From Aaosphaeria pasadenensis (lineage: Eukaryota > Ascomycota > Dothideomycetes > Pleosporales), in the NCBI GenBank assembly GCA_022813625.1, contig JAKLMB010000033.1:1-64000 (forward strand): a DNA stretch of 64,000 nucleotides, written 5' to 3'. The position numbers and the translations under genes were made by a program. Numbering within the stretch: the stretch's first letter is position 1; each line of letters starts with the position of its first letter. This document shows positions 55,056 to 64,000 of the stretch, one piece after another. The notes under the pieces are model-generated. The model ran no database searches, was not told the origin of the DNA, and saw only the letters and a list, made by a program, of their open reading frames with translations.

Positions 55056-56082
55056 ATGTTGACCAAAACGGTTCTCTTCGCCTTGATGGCAGCTCTTGTT
55101 GCCGCCCGGCCCATGCCTCAAGATCCTCCTCCGCCAGGAGGTCCTCGTTCGTCTATCCCTACGTTTGACTATCGTTGAATAACCACTCACACCAACCAGC
55201 TGGAGGTCTGCCACCAGGCGGCGGTTGCCCAGGTTTTCCTCGTGAGTTTCCATCCTCGTCGCGATGATATCAAAGCATTGTCAATTCACTGACACGGTGA
55301 TGACTTAGCCGGAGGATTTCCCCCACCAGGAGGTCCGCCAGGAGGCCCACCAGGAGGCCGTAAGTACTATCCTTACACTTTTCGACAGAGGTTTCTGGAG
55401 CTAATTATCAATTCCAGCACCACCGGGATCACCACCAGGCTCGCCGCGTAAGTGGACACAACAGACGCGCCAAAAGGCTCCAAAAGAATATAAAACTGAC
55501 CCGAGCCTTCTCATTCAATAGCTGGCGGAGGTTTTCCACCACCAGGATCGCCGCCGGGCTCGCCACCAGGCTCACCACCTGGGTCCCCACGTAAGATGCC
55601 TTTCCAATGCGATATCTAGCGACGATGGTCATGGCTAACACTTGCACCACAGCCGGAGGCGCACCTCCACGTACGTCTCGGCACATTTAATCAAAGAGCA
55701 TGAATGACGATACTAACGAAGAATGACTAGCTATTGGCCCACCTCCCGGCGCTCCTCGTAAGTCTCACTCCGCTCAAATCCCCAAGGGCAGAAGACTGAT
55801 ATGGACATGTAGCAACGGGTCCGCCGCTAGGAGCACCACGTTCGTCCTTCCCTCTCCCTTCAAAAGTCCCCTGACTTCCAGTTGAAAGCCAACGTACTGA
55901 CATGATGACAAAGCAACTGGGCCGCCCCCCGGAGCCCCTCGTAAGTGTTCCTTGCTCCCATCTCATTGGTCTTCGCCCTCTGTATCCCAATGTAATATCA
56001 TCAAATTTGGCTGACATGTTCTCGCACAGCAACTGGCCCTCCGCCATCTCAACCGCCGGTCCAGCCACCGCCAAAGTTTTAA
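55056..56082 (+). CDS. Mini-exon gene B: secreted Pro/Gly-rich repeat protein from ten tiny exons
   Basis: Ten exons: 55056-55146, 55200-55241, 55309-55359, 55418-55447, 55522-55590, 55653-55670, 55731-55757, 55813-55839, 55914-55940 and 56030-56082; 144 residues. Introns are 53-89 nt, every one phase 1, and every one cuts a proline codon after its first C. Exon 1 codes a signal peptide (MLTKTVLFALMAALVAARP) and MPQDPPPPGGP. Later cassettes read PGGLPPGGGCPGFP, PGGFPPPGGPPGG, PPPGSPPGSP, PGGGFPPPGSPPGSP with further PPGSP units, PGGAPP, PIGPPPGAP, PTGPPLGAP, PTGPPPGAP and a closing PTGPPPSQPPVQPPPKF. Internal exons are 18-69 nt, all multiples of three; three successive ones are exactly 27 nt. 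Only one Cys. No known domain, no dibasic Kex2 site. It shares its design with the gene at 17021, 38 kb away on the same strand. Function unknown; likely extracellular. Confidence 0.75.
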
Positions 56083-56702
56083 GTGAGCAACGCCGATGGA
56101 CGAGGAAACGTCGGCCGTCCGGAAGGAACCATGGCTTTTGCATGTTATAATGTATGAATTCATCGATGATCGGGGTTCTGAAGGCTGGGTCCTTCTCCCA
56201 TCTTTTTAATATAGGGTTCCGAGGATCTCTTTTGTGTGCTTCTGTGCCAATGTTGGCTCTGTATTGGCTTTGCACTTTGTCCTTTTGGAGAGGGTTGGAA
56301 ACATGCCAATGGTAGTAATGATTCAGTCGGTCTGCTCGACATTTGTTAAAGGCACTGAAAATGGAATGGCTTTTTCTGAATGATTGGGAGTTTGAAACTC
56401 TGTTTATTGTATGGCCGAATTGACCCAGAAATGAGGTGGCTGACGTTACATAGGCCCCGTGAAATGTGGGCTATTACATAGGGGGGGGGGCATGAAAAAT
56501 AGCATAAGAATGAGCAACACCCGACTCCTAGGATGCTACATGCTTGTTCAATAAGTACGCCAATAAAAGTCCAACCCATGCAAGAAACGATAAATGAGGT
56601 AGTAAAACTACTATCCCAGGGTATCTGACAAGAGATCTCAAAAACCAAAACACCTGCCCCCAAAACCTCAACTTCTTTTCAGCAGGCAATGACGACATGA
56701 CC
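56083..56702. other. Convergent 3' flank, no gene seen
   Basis: Between mini-exon gene B (plus) and Spt20 (minus). A G-run lies near 56480-56491. Confidence 0.6.
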
Positions 56703-57432
56703 CTAACCACTGACGCCGCTCCAATCCAGCCCGGAGCCGTCTCCTCCCTGTGCTCGTTGCTGGTTCATTTGCTGCTGCTGCCTGGCCTGTGCCTGCCTCA
56801 TGAGCATCTGCATCTGCTGTTGCTGGGACAGCTGCGGGTTCATCTGTCCCATATTCATGCCCTGCATCCCAGCCATGTTCATGCCAGCCATGTTTTGCAT
56901 ATTCTGCAGATTTTGCACGTTCTGCATGTTGTTCATGTTCATGGCACCGGGATTTGCCATCATACCAGCCATGTTACCCATGCCGGCCATGTTGCCCATC
57001 ATCCCAGCATTCATCTGGCCGCCAGATGCTGCCGCTGCCATTTGTTGTTGGCGCTGCATGGCGATCATCTGTTGCTGTTGGCGCTGCTGTTGCTGTTGCT
57101 GCTGCAAGCGTTGCTGGTTGAGGGCCTGCGTCCATTGCTGCATCTGCTGGGGATTCTGGCCCATGTTCATATTGCCCATATTGTTGTTCATCTGCCCATT
57201 CTGGGCGGCCTGGAACTCTTGCTCTTTCTTACGCAGGGCCATTTGGAGCTGTTGCATCATTGCCTGGTGCTGAGGCGGAGCAGCCGAAATCTGACCATAG
57301 TTTGCTGCCAACTGCTGTTGCCTCTGCATGTAGGTAGCCTTAAGCTGTTGGTACGACATGTTGCTGATTTGCATAGCGGCATGACCACCAGGCATGCCTT
57401 GCCCAGGGCTTTCGTTTCCCATACCGGGGTTT

Positions 57433-57476
<44 letters not shown>

Positions 57477-59808
57477 GTTCATTTGCTGTTGCTGCTGTTG
57501 CTGCTGCTGGGCCCGCTGTTGCTGATGTTGCTGTTGCAACTGCTGGAAGTACCGTTGAGCAAGCGCCTGCTGATACTGCATGGCATTCTGTCCCTGCGGC
57601 ACGCCTCCCTGTGCTTGGATGTGCTGTTTGGCTTTCATGATAGCCATCTGTTGAAGCTGTGATATGTTTTGGCCGGGTGAGCCCGATAATCCCTGCATTG
57701 CCTGAGCTCGTATGCGTTGCATTTGAACATTCTGGAGTTGTTGCATTTGCTCCGGAGTCATCCCCTGGAGAGAAGGCGTCTGCATCATGATTGGAGTGCC
57801 TCCCGCCATAGGCGCTGATGGACTTCCTTGGTTCATGCGTGGCTGCGGTGTAGACGCCATGTTGCGATTTGGTCCAGCGGCATTCATTACGGGCGTGCCT
57901 TGTATCATTTGAGGTGTACCTGTCCTGCTCATGGGCTGATTTTGTTGCTGGCTGGCGCTGCGTGCCATGGCAGCGTGTGACACCGCAGACGGTGGTCGTG
58001 CTGGACTGCCGGCGGCATGATTTGAAGACGTAGCCACCATGGGAGTACCGCCCATTTGATGAGTAGGATGCATCATGGGTGATGCAGCAGCAGCCATTGG
58101 AGTCTGCTGCCTTGGGACAGGGGACGAGAATTGGGGTTGAGTTGCAGATTGCGGCGTATGAGAGACTTGAGAAGTAGCGTTTGCCATTTGTTGCGCCTGT
58201 GCTTGGGCTTGGGCTTGAGCCTGTGCTTGAGCTTGAGCCTGGGCTTGTGCTTGGGCCTGTGCCTGGGCTTGGGCCTGTGATGCTCGCAGCTGTTCTTGTT
58301 GGAGTTGTTGTTGCTGCTGCTGTTGCTGCTGTTGCTGCTGCTGCGCTTGCTGCTGCTGTTGGCGAAGCAGAGCCTCTTGTTGCCTCTGTTGCATCAACGC
58401 ATGTTGCTCGGCCTGGCGGTTCGCTTCCATCTCTCTCCTCTTCTGAGCTTCTGCCTCGGCTTGAGCCTGCCTCTTCGCGAGGTTCTGGCGTGCCTCCTCC
58501 TCCTTCTTTCGGTTTTGCGCTTCTTCGTGATGCTGCTTGATGGTCTCCAGAGCCTTGAAGCGAGAAAAGGTCAACGAGTTCGCTCCGCCGCGCATGTGCG
58601 TCTGGCCATCCTCCGCACCAGTCGCCGTGGCCGTCTTCGAGGCTTGTAGGTCATCTCCCGCGAGCATGAAACGCTGCGTGTCGGCAGCCTCCGCTTCATC
58701 GGCTGCCAATTCGGCTGTGGTTCTCTTACGACTCTTCCGTGGCGGCGCAGGCATTTTGTTGTTCGGGTGGGTCAGCTCGTCCATGAGCGCTTGCGATTCT
58801 AACAGACTCCGAGTTGGGGCAAGGTACAGCTGCGGGCAAGTGGCATCTAGGATGGCAGCCTCGAGCTCATACCTATTGCTCTCGTCAAGGACCATTTTCT
58901 GGCGTTTTGGACTTCGCCCGCTTGGAGCTGTCGGAGTGGGAGGAACTGCAGTCAGTGGAGTCGGGGGGTTGCCGGGGGTCTTTCCGGATGCCCTGTTCTT
59001 CCGATATGTCTCAATGTCCACCACCGGCGTGAGTGCTAATAGTTGGAGATCTGCATTGTGTGATTCGGGCGTATCAAAGAGCACCATCGTCGCGACCTTG
59101 GCCTTGCTAGGTGCATTTTGAGATGCCGCTGGCTGGCCCGGTGCCGGAGCGTTCTCCTTGTTCGGTTCCTCGCTCGATTGCGGATCCGGTGCCTTGAACC
59201 TATAGTCTTTTGTGGTGGAGCCTGGGCCCTTCACTGCGTACTGTTCTGGATAGGGGGCAAAAGCGGAGGGGGTGATGAAGCTGTTGTACGTGTGTATCGA
59301 AAAGAGGTTGGTCCCGTTGGGCGCTTCGGCTTTGCTCGCCTCATCTTTAGGCTTGATCCCGGTGGTTCTGAGGTCATGCACCTCTACAATCAGGCAGTCT
59401 GCGCGCGTGTTAGCGGTAGCCCTATCGCTCTCGATCCATTGAGACCTTACTGTCATAAAACGGTATTCCTGCGGCATAGAACTCGTCCACCATGTTATGA
59501 GGGACCGTCTTCGCACTTATGTGTTCCAGCAGTTCCCGCATGGGCGAACTGTACGAGAGCGAATCCTGAGAATCGTTGATGCGAAAGTGGTTCGGGTACA
59601 AGTAGACCTTGAGTGACGGGGGGTTGCCATTGAACCTATTGAGGATGTAGTTTTTGTCGCGGACATACGGTCTCCGCTCGGTTTTTGGAGCGCCATTTTC
59701 CATGGTGTTTCCTTTGGTCGTCGAAGACCGCGCGAGGGTCGGACGCTGGGACTCGCGACGTTGGCGGAGAGCCTGGGAGGGGCGGGCAGTGGCAACGGCT
59801 GCGGACAT
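56703..59808 (-). CDS. spt20: Spt20, SAGA coactivator complex subunit
   Basis: Minus-strand exons 59451-59808 and 56703-59398 give 1017 residues. The Spt20 domain is at about residues 50-215: YVRDKNYILNRFNGNPPSLK, VYLYPNHFRI, ELLEHISAKTVPHNMVDEFY, GIPFYDNCLIVEVHDLRTTG across the splice, then TMVLFDTPESHNADLQLLAL, ILDATCPQLYLAPTRSLLES and a basic SRKRTTAEL. It is needed for SAGA integrity in yeast and acts in RNA polymerase II transcription in the nucleus. The rest is low-complexity: a charged coiled segment (KEEEARQNLAKRQAQAEAEA), alternating Gln-Ala repeats, several poly-Gln runs, and Met/Asn/Gly-rich stretches (GNMAGMGNMAGMMANPGAMN) to the end. The single intron, 52 nt, splits the Asn codon of YDN-CLIVE. 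The repeats are likely length-variable between strains. Confidence 0.92.
57433..57541 (-). repeat. CAG/CAA tracts coding poly-Gln in Spt20
   Basis: CTG/TTG units on the plus strand encode two near-continuous Gln runs in Spt20, interrupted by MNQ and a short RA segment. The CAA/CAG mixture lowers slippage but length variation is likely. Confidence 0.85.
58188..58370 (-). repeat. Gln-Ala dipeptide repeat and poly-Gln tract in Spt20
   Basis: Hexamers of the GCYCAR type code about 15 alternating Gln-Ala pairs (58188-58285), next to a run of mostly Gln codons (58298-58370). Confidence 0.85.
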
Positions 59809-60749
59809 GGTGGGCTATCGCGAGTATTTATTTTGGGTAGTAGGATAGCTGAGCGTGTGGGTCGCGGTAGCGATTGCAGAAGCGACAGTAATCGCGAACG
59901 GCTGGGAGCGGTGAGCGCTGTTGGCTCTTCTGCAATTGAGCAAGTGGGACGGAGACGGTGTCGAAGGCCGGCGCAGAGGCGCGCGCGAAGCCTTGGGCGA
60001 CCGGGAAATTGTTGATGTGTGTTGGCGGAGGTAGATCCAAAAGCGCAGAAGGTTGATGGCTAGTTATGTCGCATCACTTCTGGGATATAAGGTCGAGGGA
60101 AGTTGGATGTTTATGCGGAGGGCGTGGACTGACGTGAAGTGAAGTGAAGTGATGCGATGATGCCTTCAGGGTGTTGGCGCTGTGAAACTGTTCCGTAGGC
60201 CTTGGCGCATGGTCGAAGGTCGGGACCTCAACAGTCACGTGATCTGAGTATTGATATAACAAAGAGACACCCCAATCTGTCTCAATCAGCCTTCTTCACT
60301 AAATACGGTACGGAACACGTTGAGTCTATATTAAGTTCTACAGTTCTGGTCGTTTTCCGACATTTGCACATCGTGTCTGTCTAGTTTGTGCAAATTTGCA
60401 GATGTAATCTGAGCAATGTATCAGCTCCACCACCATTTTCAAGATCCAGCAAATGTGCAAAAGTAAAAATCATCTAATTCGATTGTGTTCTTTCTTCGTC
60501 CTAAGATGCATTGCTCCATATGTTCCATATACGAGTGACATCCCTAATCACCTCTAATGAATCGCTAAATGCATGCCGCTAAAATGCACAAAAAGGGCAA
60601 AAAGAACAATCCCATCGACCCCATGTTCCACTGAAACATGTCGAAAGTAGGATGAAAGACGAGAACCTGTGCCGTCCGAATTTCGTCTCAAAGTACGGGT
60701 CAATCTCGAATGTTCCATGGCTCTGAGCACTGTGTTTCGATAGCCTTCC
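59809..60749. other. Promoter region of Spt20 and spacer
   Basis: No gene seen. GC-rich close to the Spt20 start, AT-rich after 60260. Confidence 0.55.
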
Positions 60750-60965
60750 TCACAAAACCACACAGCAGCCGGGACTGGGCTCCGCGACTCTGGGACTGGT
60801 TCCTTTGACTTTGGTCTTGGGTTCCATGGCCTCGGTCTTCGATTCTGTGAATCCGCATTGCCAACATAGTCTGTGCTTTGCATGGCATTTGGGGTTGTCA
60901 CAGAGGGCGTTTGGTCCTTGTTGCTGCGTGTTCTTGTTACCGCAGAAGCAGCATATCCAACCCAT
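60750..60965 (-). CDS. Small Cys-rich putative zinc-binding protein
   Basis: A 71-residue frame begins MGWICCFCGNKNTQQQ and continues NALCDNPKCHAKHRLCWQCG. The pattern C-x2-C, then C-x4-C-x-A-x-H, then C-x2-C resembles the short WxCCxCG...CxxC zinc-ribbon proteins common as hypothetical proteins in filamentous ascomycetes. The last residues are CCVVL, so the C-terminal four are CVVL, which fits a CaaX prenylation box; this may be coincidence, particularly if the gene has a further exon. No signal peptide. Overlapping frames on the same strand (60554-60901) are less convincing. Confidence 0.45.
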   Translation of the reverse strand: MGWICCFCGNKNTQQQGPNALCDNPKCHAKHRLCWQCGFTESKTEAMEPKTKVKGTSPRVAEPSPGCCVVL

Positions 60966-62797
60966 CGTATCTGGCCGAGTGTTTGGACTTAAGTGAGAGA
61001 AGAGATGTGGTAAAGACTGGCTTCTATGCTGTGTAATTGACTCGAAATTTGCAAGGTATGTAATGTGGATTTGAGTAAGGCATGCTGTGATAACTTAGCA
61101 ATATTCGTGGTATTTAACCATATTTTCACAGTTGCGATATGGACGTGAATAAGACATGACTTGTATTCAGTGATCTTGTTGTTGATATATTTGAAAGGTC
61201 TGTATATACTTTCCCTTCACATTCGTTGGTTGTTAGATCACCTACTGTCTTTGTCATGAGGACCAAACCTTGAAGGAACATTATCACTGTGAAGACGGCA
61301 ACAATGCCATTGTCACAATCCATTGTGAAGGAACCTTGCGCAGTCTCGAAACCATCCACCAAGTATAGACATCAGTCAAATAGACTATCAACTGTCTTGT
61401 GACATTCGAAGACCCCGGAATCTATTGACGTTCTCAAGCCTCTATGTTGTCTCATAGACATAAATTTGTAAGAATAACTACAAGTGACATTCTCAACTCG
61501 CCAATCTCACCAAGAAACATACCGAGTGATTCAAAGATATCTCTGGCCAAAACCAACCCACACGATCGAACCAATCCCACGGATATGTCTCACGAAGCAA
61601 CTCCACGAGCCAGCCAACCGGCCGGCTGTCCCGTAGACACACAACATGAAGCCACCCAACCACCCCCTCCCCCTTTCCCCCACCGTTACATCTCACCCAA
61701 CAAACATGCCCATTTTGGTCGCATCCAGAGCCCGCAATCCTCGAAAACATACCAAACCCCTGATTCAACTACCCTCCAACTCACCACCACTCATTCTGCC
61801 ACCCGGTGTCGTGGACACCGATCCCCATAGCTCTTCGTGACACAAGAGTCATGCAGAGAGTGGGTGGTACGCGGATGTTTCACCACGAGCGCGTAATCTG
61901 AGTGTCACCTTCGAACCTCGTTCGTCAATCTCGTTCTCTTCCTGCCGCCATCCTCTTTCTTATTCTTACAGGCATTTCTCGGCGGGACCGACTTCGGAAA
62001 ATGGTGTTTTGTTTGTCAAGGATGTTTGCGTGTACTCTACGCCTGCGTTCTCAGTGCCCGCTCTCTCACTCCAGATCTAGGCGTCTGAATGCATCCGGAT
62101 ATTGGAATGAGTAACTGATTGACTGTTGATCGGGCCAGCGCGAACGCGACTGAGAAAGCACGCGCTGGGGGATTTGATCATCGGTCAGCATGTACGTGCG
62201 CCTCGAGGGTGCACAATGCAACGCGCCATTGTACTGTTCGATCTGTACGTGTAGGGATTGACTAAGTGCGCGGAGGGACCATTCAAACGTGCTGAGCGAC
62301 TCACGACATGTAGCAAACAAACAATTTGAAATGCTTGACTCTATCGAAAATGCCCCAAGAGATGCATGCTTCGCCCAAGCTGACAATGAATTCGCGATTC
62401 CCTTTCACGTCACTATCGGAGAGAGACAATCATCCCTTCAATACACGCAGACAGACAATCTCGAATCCCCACATCTATCCCGGCTTCCTTCTCACTCCTC
62501 CCGACCCTTCCAACCAATCAACCAACTAACCAACCACAGGACACCAAAACAGACCCAACAACTCACATAGCAAACAATCCCACACGAGAAAACACCGTAG
62601 CACAAAACCCAGCATTCCCACGCACCCTCCACCCCTACCTCCCAATCGAAGAAAACCGGAAGCGGAAAAAAAGCAAAGAGAAAAAGCACCCGTTTCGAGC
62701 AACGTACATATACTATATACCTTGGTCCTTGCCGATTGCAGTCCAGCTCAACTAGCCAGCCAGCCAGCAAACTACGCCAACGTCCCACGACATGTGT
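60966..62797. other. Intergenic, CCA-rich low complexity, no gene seen
   Basis: Several open frames (for example 61444-61830) are Pro/Thr/Ser-rich products of CCA/ACC-rich sequence without consistent coding features. Confidence 0.45.
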
Positions 62798-63671
62798 TTA
62801 TGAATCCTCGTTGTTCGTGGTCGTGGGTGTTGTTGGGTAGAAGGTAGATCTAGGACGCTGGGACCGCGACCGGGTTCCCGGTTGGCGGGTCGAGGTCGTG
62901 GGTGGTGCTTGCTTTTTTGAACCTTCTTTTTGGCCGTCCGATGCGGTGAATGGGTGGATCGAGGGATGAGTGGATGAATAGGTGGATGTGTCTGCAGCGA
63001 ATTCCGTTCCGAAGTCGGTGAGAAATGGGAATGGTGATGATATCTGCATGCCGGGACGAAGCAAAGGAAAATGCAAGGGTTAGAATGCAATACAACAGAA
63101 AGTAATAGGTATCATCTATCTGCATTTACAGAAGAAAACATGACAAGCTCCAAACTCTACGGTCTTAGGCCGCGAGAAATGATATCTTACTGCATTAGAT
63201 CATTGTAGACGTGATTGTCCCGTGGTTCCTTTTCATGTCTCTCTTACCAAGGTAGCTACGTAGGCACATTCCCAAATCTAGCAAGTGTGAATAACCCTCC
63301 ATCTACCAAATCATCCTCCACAATGTAGTGATAGTTTTCACCAGCGTGTGCACCGCGTCAAGAGAAAGTATCTTCTTCCCCCAACTCCCAGAAGCGCACA
63401 CACCAAACCTCTCCACCGCAACTTGACCTCAGAAAGAACAAATGGAACGAACGGAAAAGTGAACAACCGCATTCAATCCACCCATCATCCGTCCAATAGA
63501 TACAACCCAATCATTCCCCCTTCCCCCCTCATGTACACGTACCCTCACCCCGTACCATCGTTCCCAGTTTTCCCAACAACCAGGTTTCTTTTTCCCCGTC
63601 TCTCACCATACCGTCTCCAAGCCTAGCCCTATCACCCCAACTCCCTGCCGCCAGCGCACAGGCACTTACCA
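62798..63671 (-). CDS. Tentative gene, last exon with Ser/Thr/Pro-rich tail; 5' part uncertain
   Basis: On the minus strand an AG acceptor near 63045 opens a frame reading SSPFPFLTDFGTEFAADTST, then a Ser/Thr/Pro-rich stretch, a basic KEGSKKQ segment, RSRSQRPRSTFYPTTP and a stop at 62798-62800. A GTAAGT donor near 63665 follows a short frame (ATGGATCGTGCG) that could be a first exon, but the intron would be about 620 nt and the phase does not fit cleanly. No domain is seen. Treat it as a weak model. Confidence 0.25.
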
Positions 63672-64000
63672 AAGAAACGCACGATCCATTCCCAGGCATT
63701 GACTATTAACTATTGATAGGATAGGGTTGAAGGAGGGGGGCGAGACGGCAAGAGTCGCGGAAGCGTCGCAGATCCGGGGTACTAGGGGAATGGCAGGGAA
63801 GAGGGAAAGGCGGGTAAAGTGGAGCAGACGGACGAGCGATTTCTTTTTTGGGGATCGATTGCGGGCCGCGGGTGGAGTTATCGTATCGGGAGCGTGACTC
63901 TTCGGTGGTATTTTGGTTTTGCTTTTTTGCGATTGGATTGGATTATCGTTTTCTTGTTGAAGTTGGGAGTTTGGTAGATGGTAGTTAGTCAATGAGTCGT
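63672..64000. other. Right window edge, no gene supported
   Basis: Possible leader of a minus-strand gene; Pro/Ser/Lys-rich frame 63666-63992 is not convincing as protein. Confidence 0.4.

Noticed and set aside
17021..56082. Mini-exon genes considered as RiPP (dikaritin-type) precursors
   Set aside because: Repeats lack the dibasic Kex2 sites between cores, and no UstY-like DUF3328 or tyrosinase gene is nearby.
56697..57662. Leu/His-rich 321-codon plus-strand frame
   Set aside because: Antisense shadow of the Gln-rich part of Spt20 (CTG/TTG repeats read as Leu).
1..64000. CRISPR arrays, rRNA operons, tRNA genes
   Set aside because: None seen; CRISPR is not expected in a fungal genome. tRNAs were searched only by eye, so a tRNA scan would be needed to exclude them.

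Overview
The window is nuclear DNA of a filamentous ascomycete (Pezizomycotina; the gene set and style suggest Leotiomycetes, but that is inference). Signs are genes with many 50-60 nt introns of GTAAGT...YAG type, typical fungal families (AA9 LPMO, GH128 wall protein, Git1-like and Dal5-like transporters, Spt20, fungal fucose lectin) and a strongly AT-shifted, stop-filled retrotransposon relic at the left end that looks like the product of repeat-induced point mutation (RIP).

Layout. 1-3540: RIP-degraded Ty3/gypsy relic, minus strand, with recognisable RT, RNase H and integrase motifs. 4.0-9 kb: accessory flank with a six-Cys small secreted protein, an AA9 lytic polysaccharide monooxygenase and a Git1-type permease. 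11-15 kb: PRKRIP1-like splicing factor and a DET1-like histidine phosphatase. 15.4-17.9 kb: a tentative three-exon small gene, then mini-exon gene A. 18-25 kb: zinc alcohol dehydrogenase, ribosomal protein uS8, a LysM/UBA-like protein and a four-TM protein. 26-36 kb: a Cys-rich unknown, an RNR-inhibitor (Spd1/Dif1) family protein, fibrillarin, ribosomal protein uL22 and a GH128 wall glucanase-like protein. 37-44.7 kb: Dal5-like permease, a histidine-phosphatase-fold protein lacking its catalytic residues, a Cys/His-rich unknown and a membrane-anchored fucose lectin. 46.7-53.3 kb: an MDR oxidoreductase, two poorly defined genes, an HSP20 protein with a long Gly/His/Pro-rich arm and a START-like protein. 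55.0-56.1 kb: mini-exon gene B. 56.7-59.8 kb: SAGA subunit Spt20. 60-64 kb: a small Cys-rich ORF and low-complexity sequence.

The most unusual content is the pair of mini-exon genes (17021-17838 and 55056-56082). Each begins with a signal peptide and then consists of 8-9 tiny exons (internal ones 18-69 nt, all multiples of three) separated by 52-89 nt introns that are all phase 1 (except the first intron of gene A) and almost always cut a proline codon after its first C. Exons are therefore interchangeable in-frame cassettes encoding Pro/Gly-rich repeats. The design resembles schistosome micro-exon genes or aphid bicycle genes; I know of no described fungal family of this kind.

Housekeeping genes (uS8, uL22, fibrillarin, Spt20, PRKRIP1-like) are interspersed with secreted or surface genes (LPMO, small secreted protein, GH128, lectin, mini-exon genes). 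No operon-like or secondary-metabolite cluster is evident. Gene models were spliced by eye; exon sums were checked for frame.
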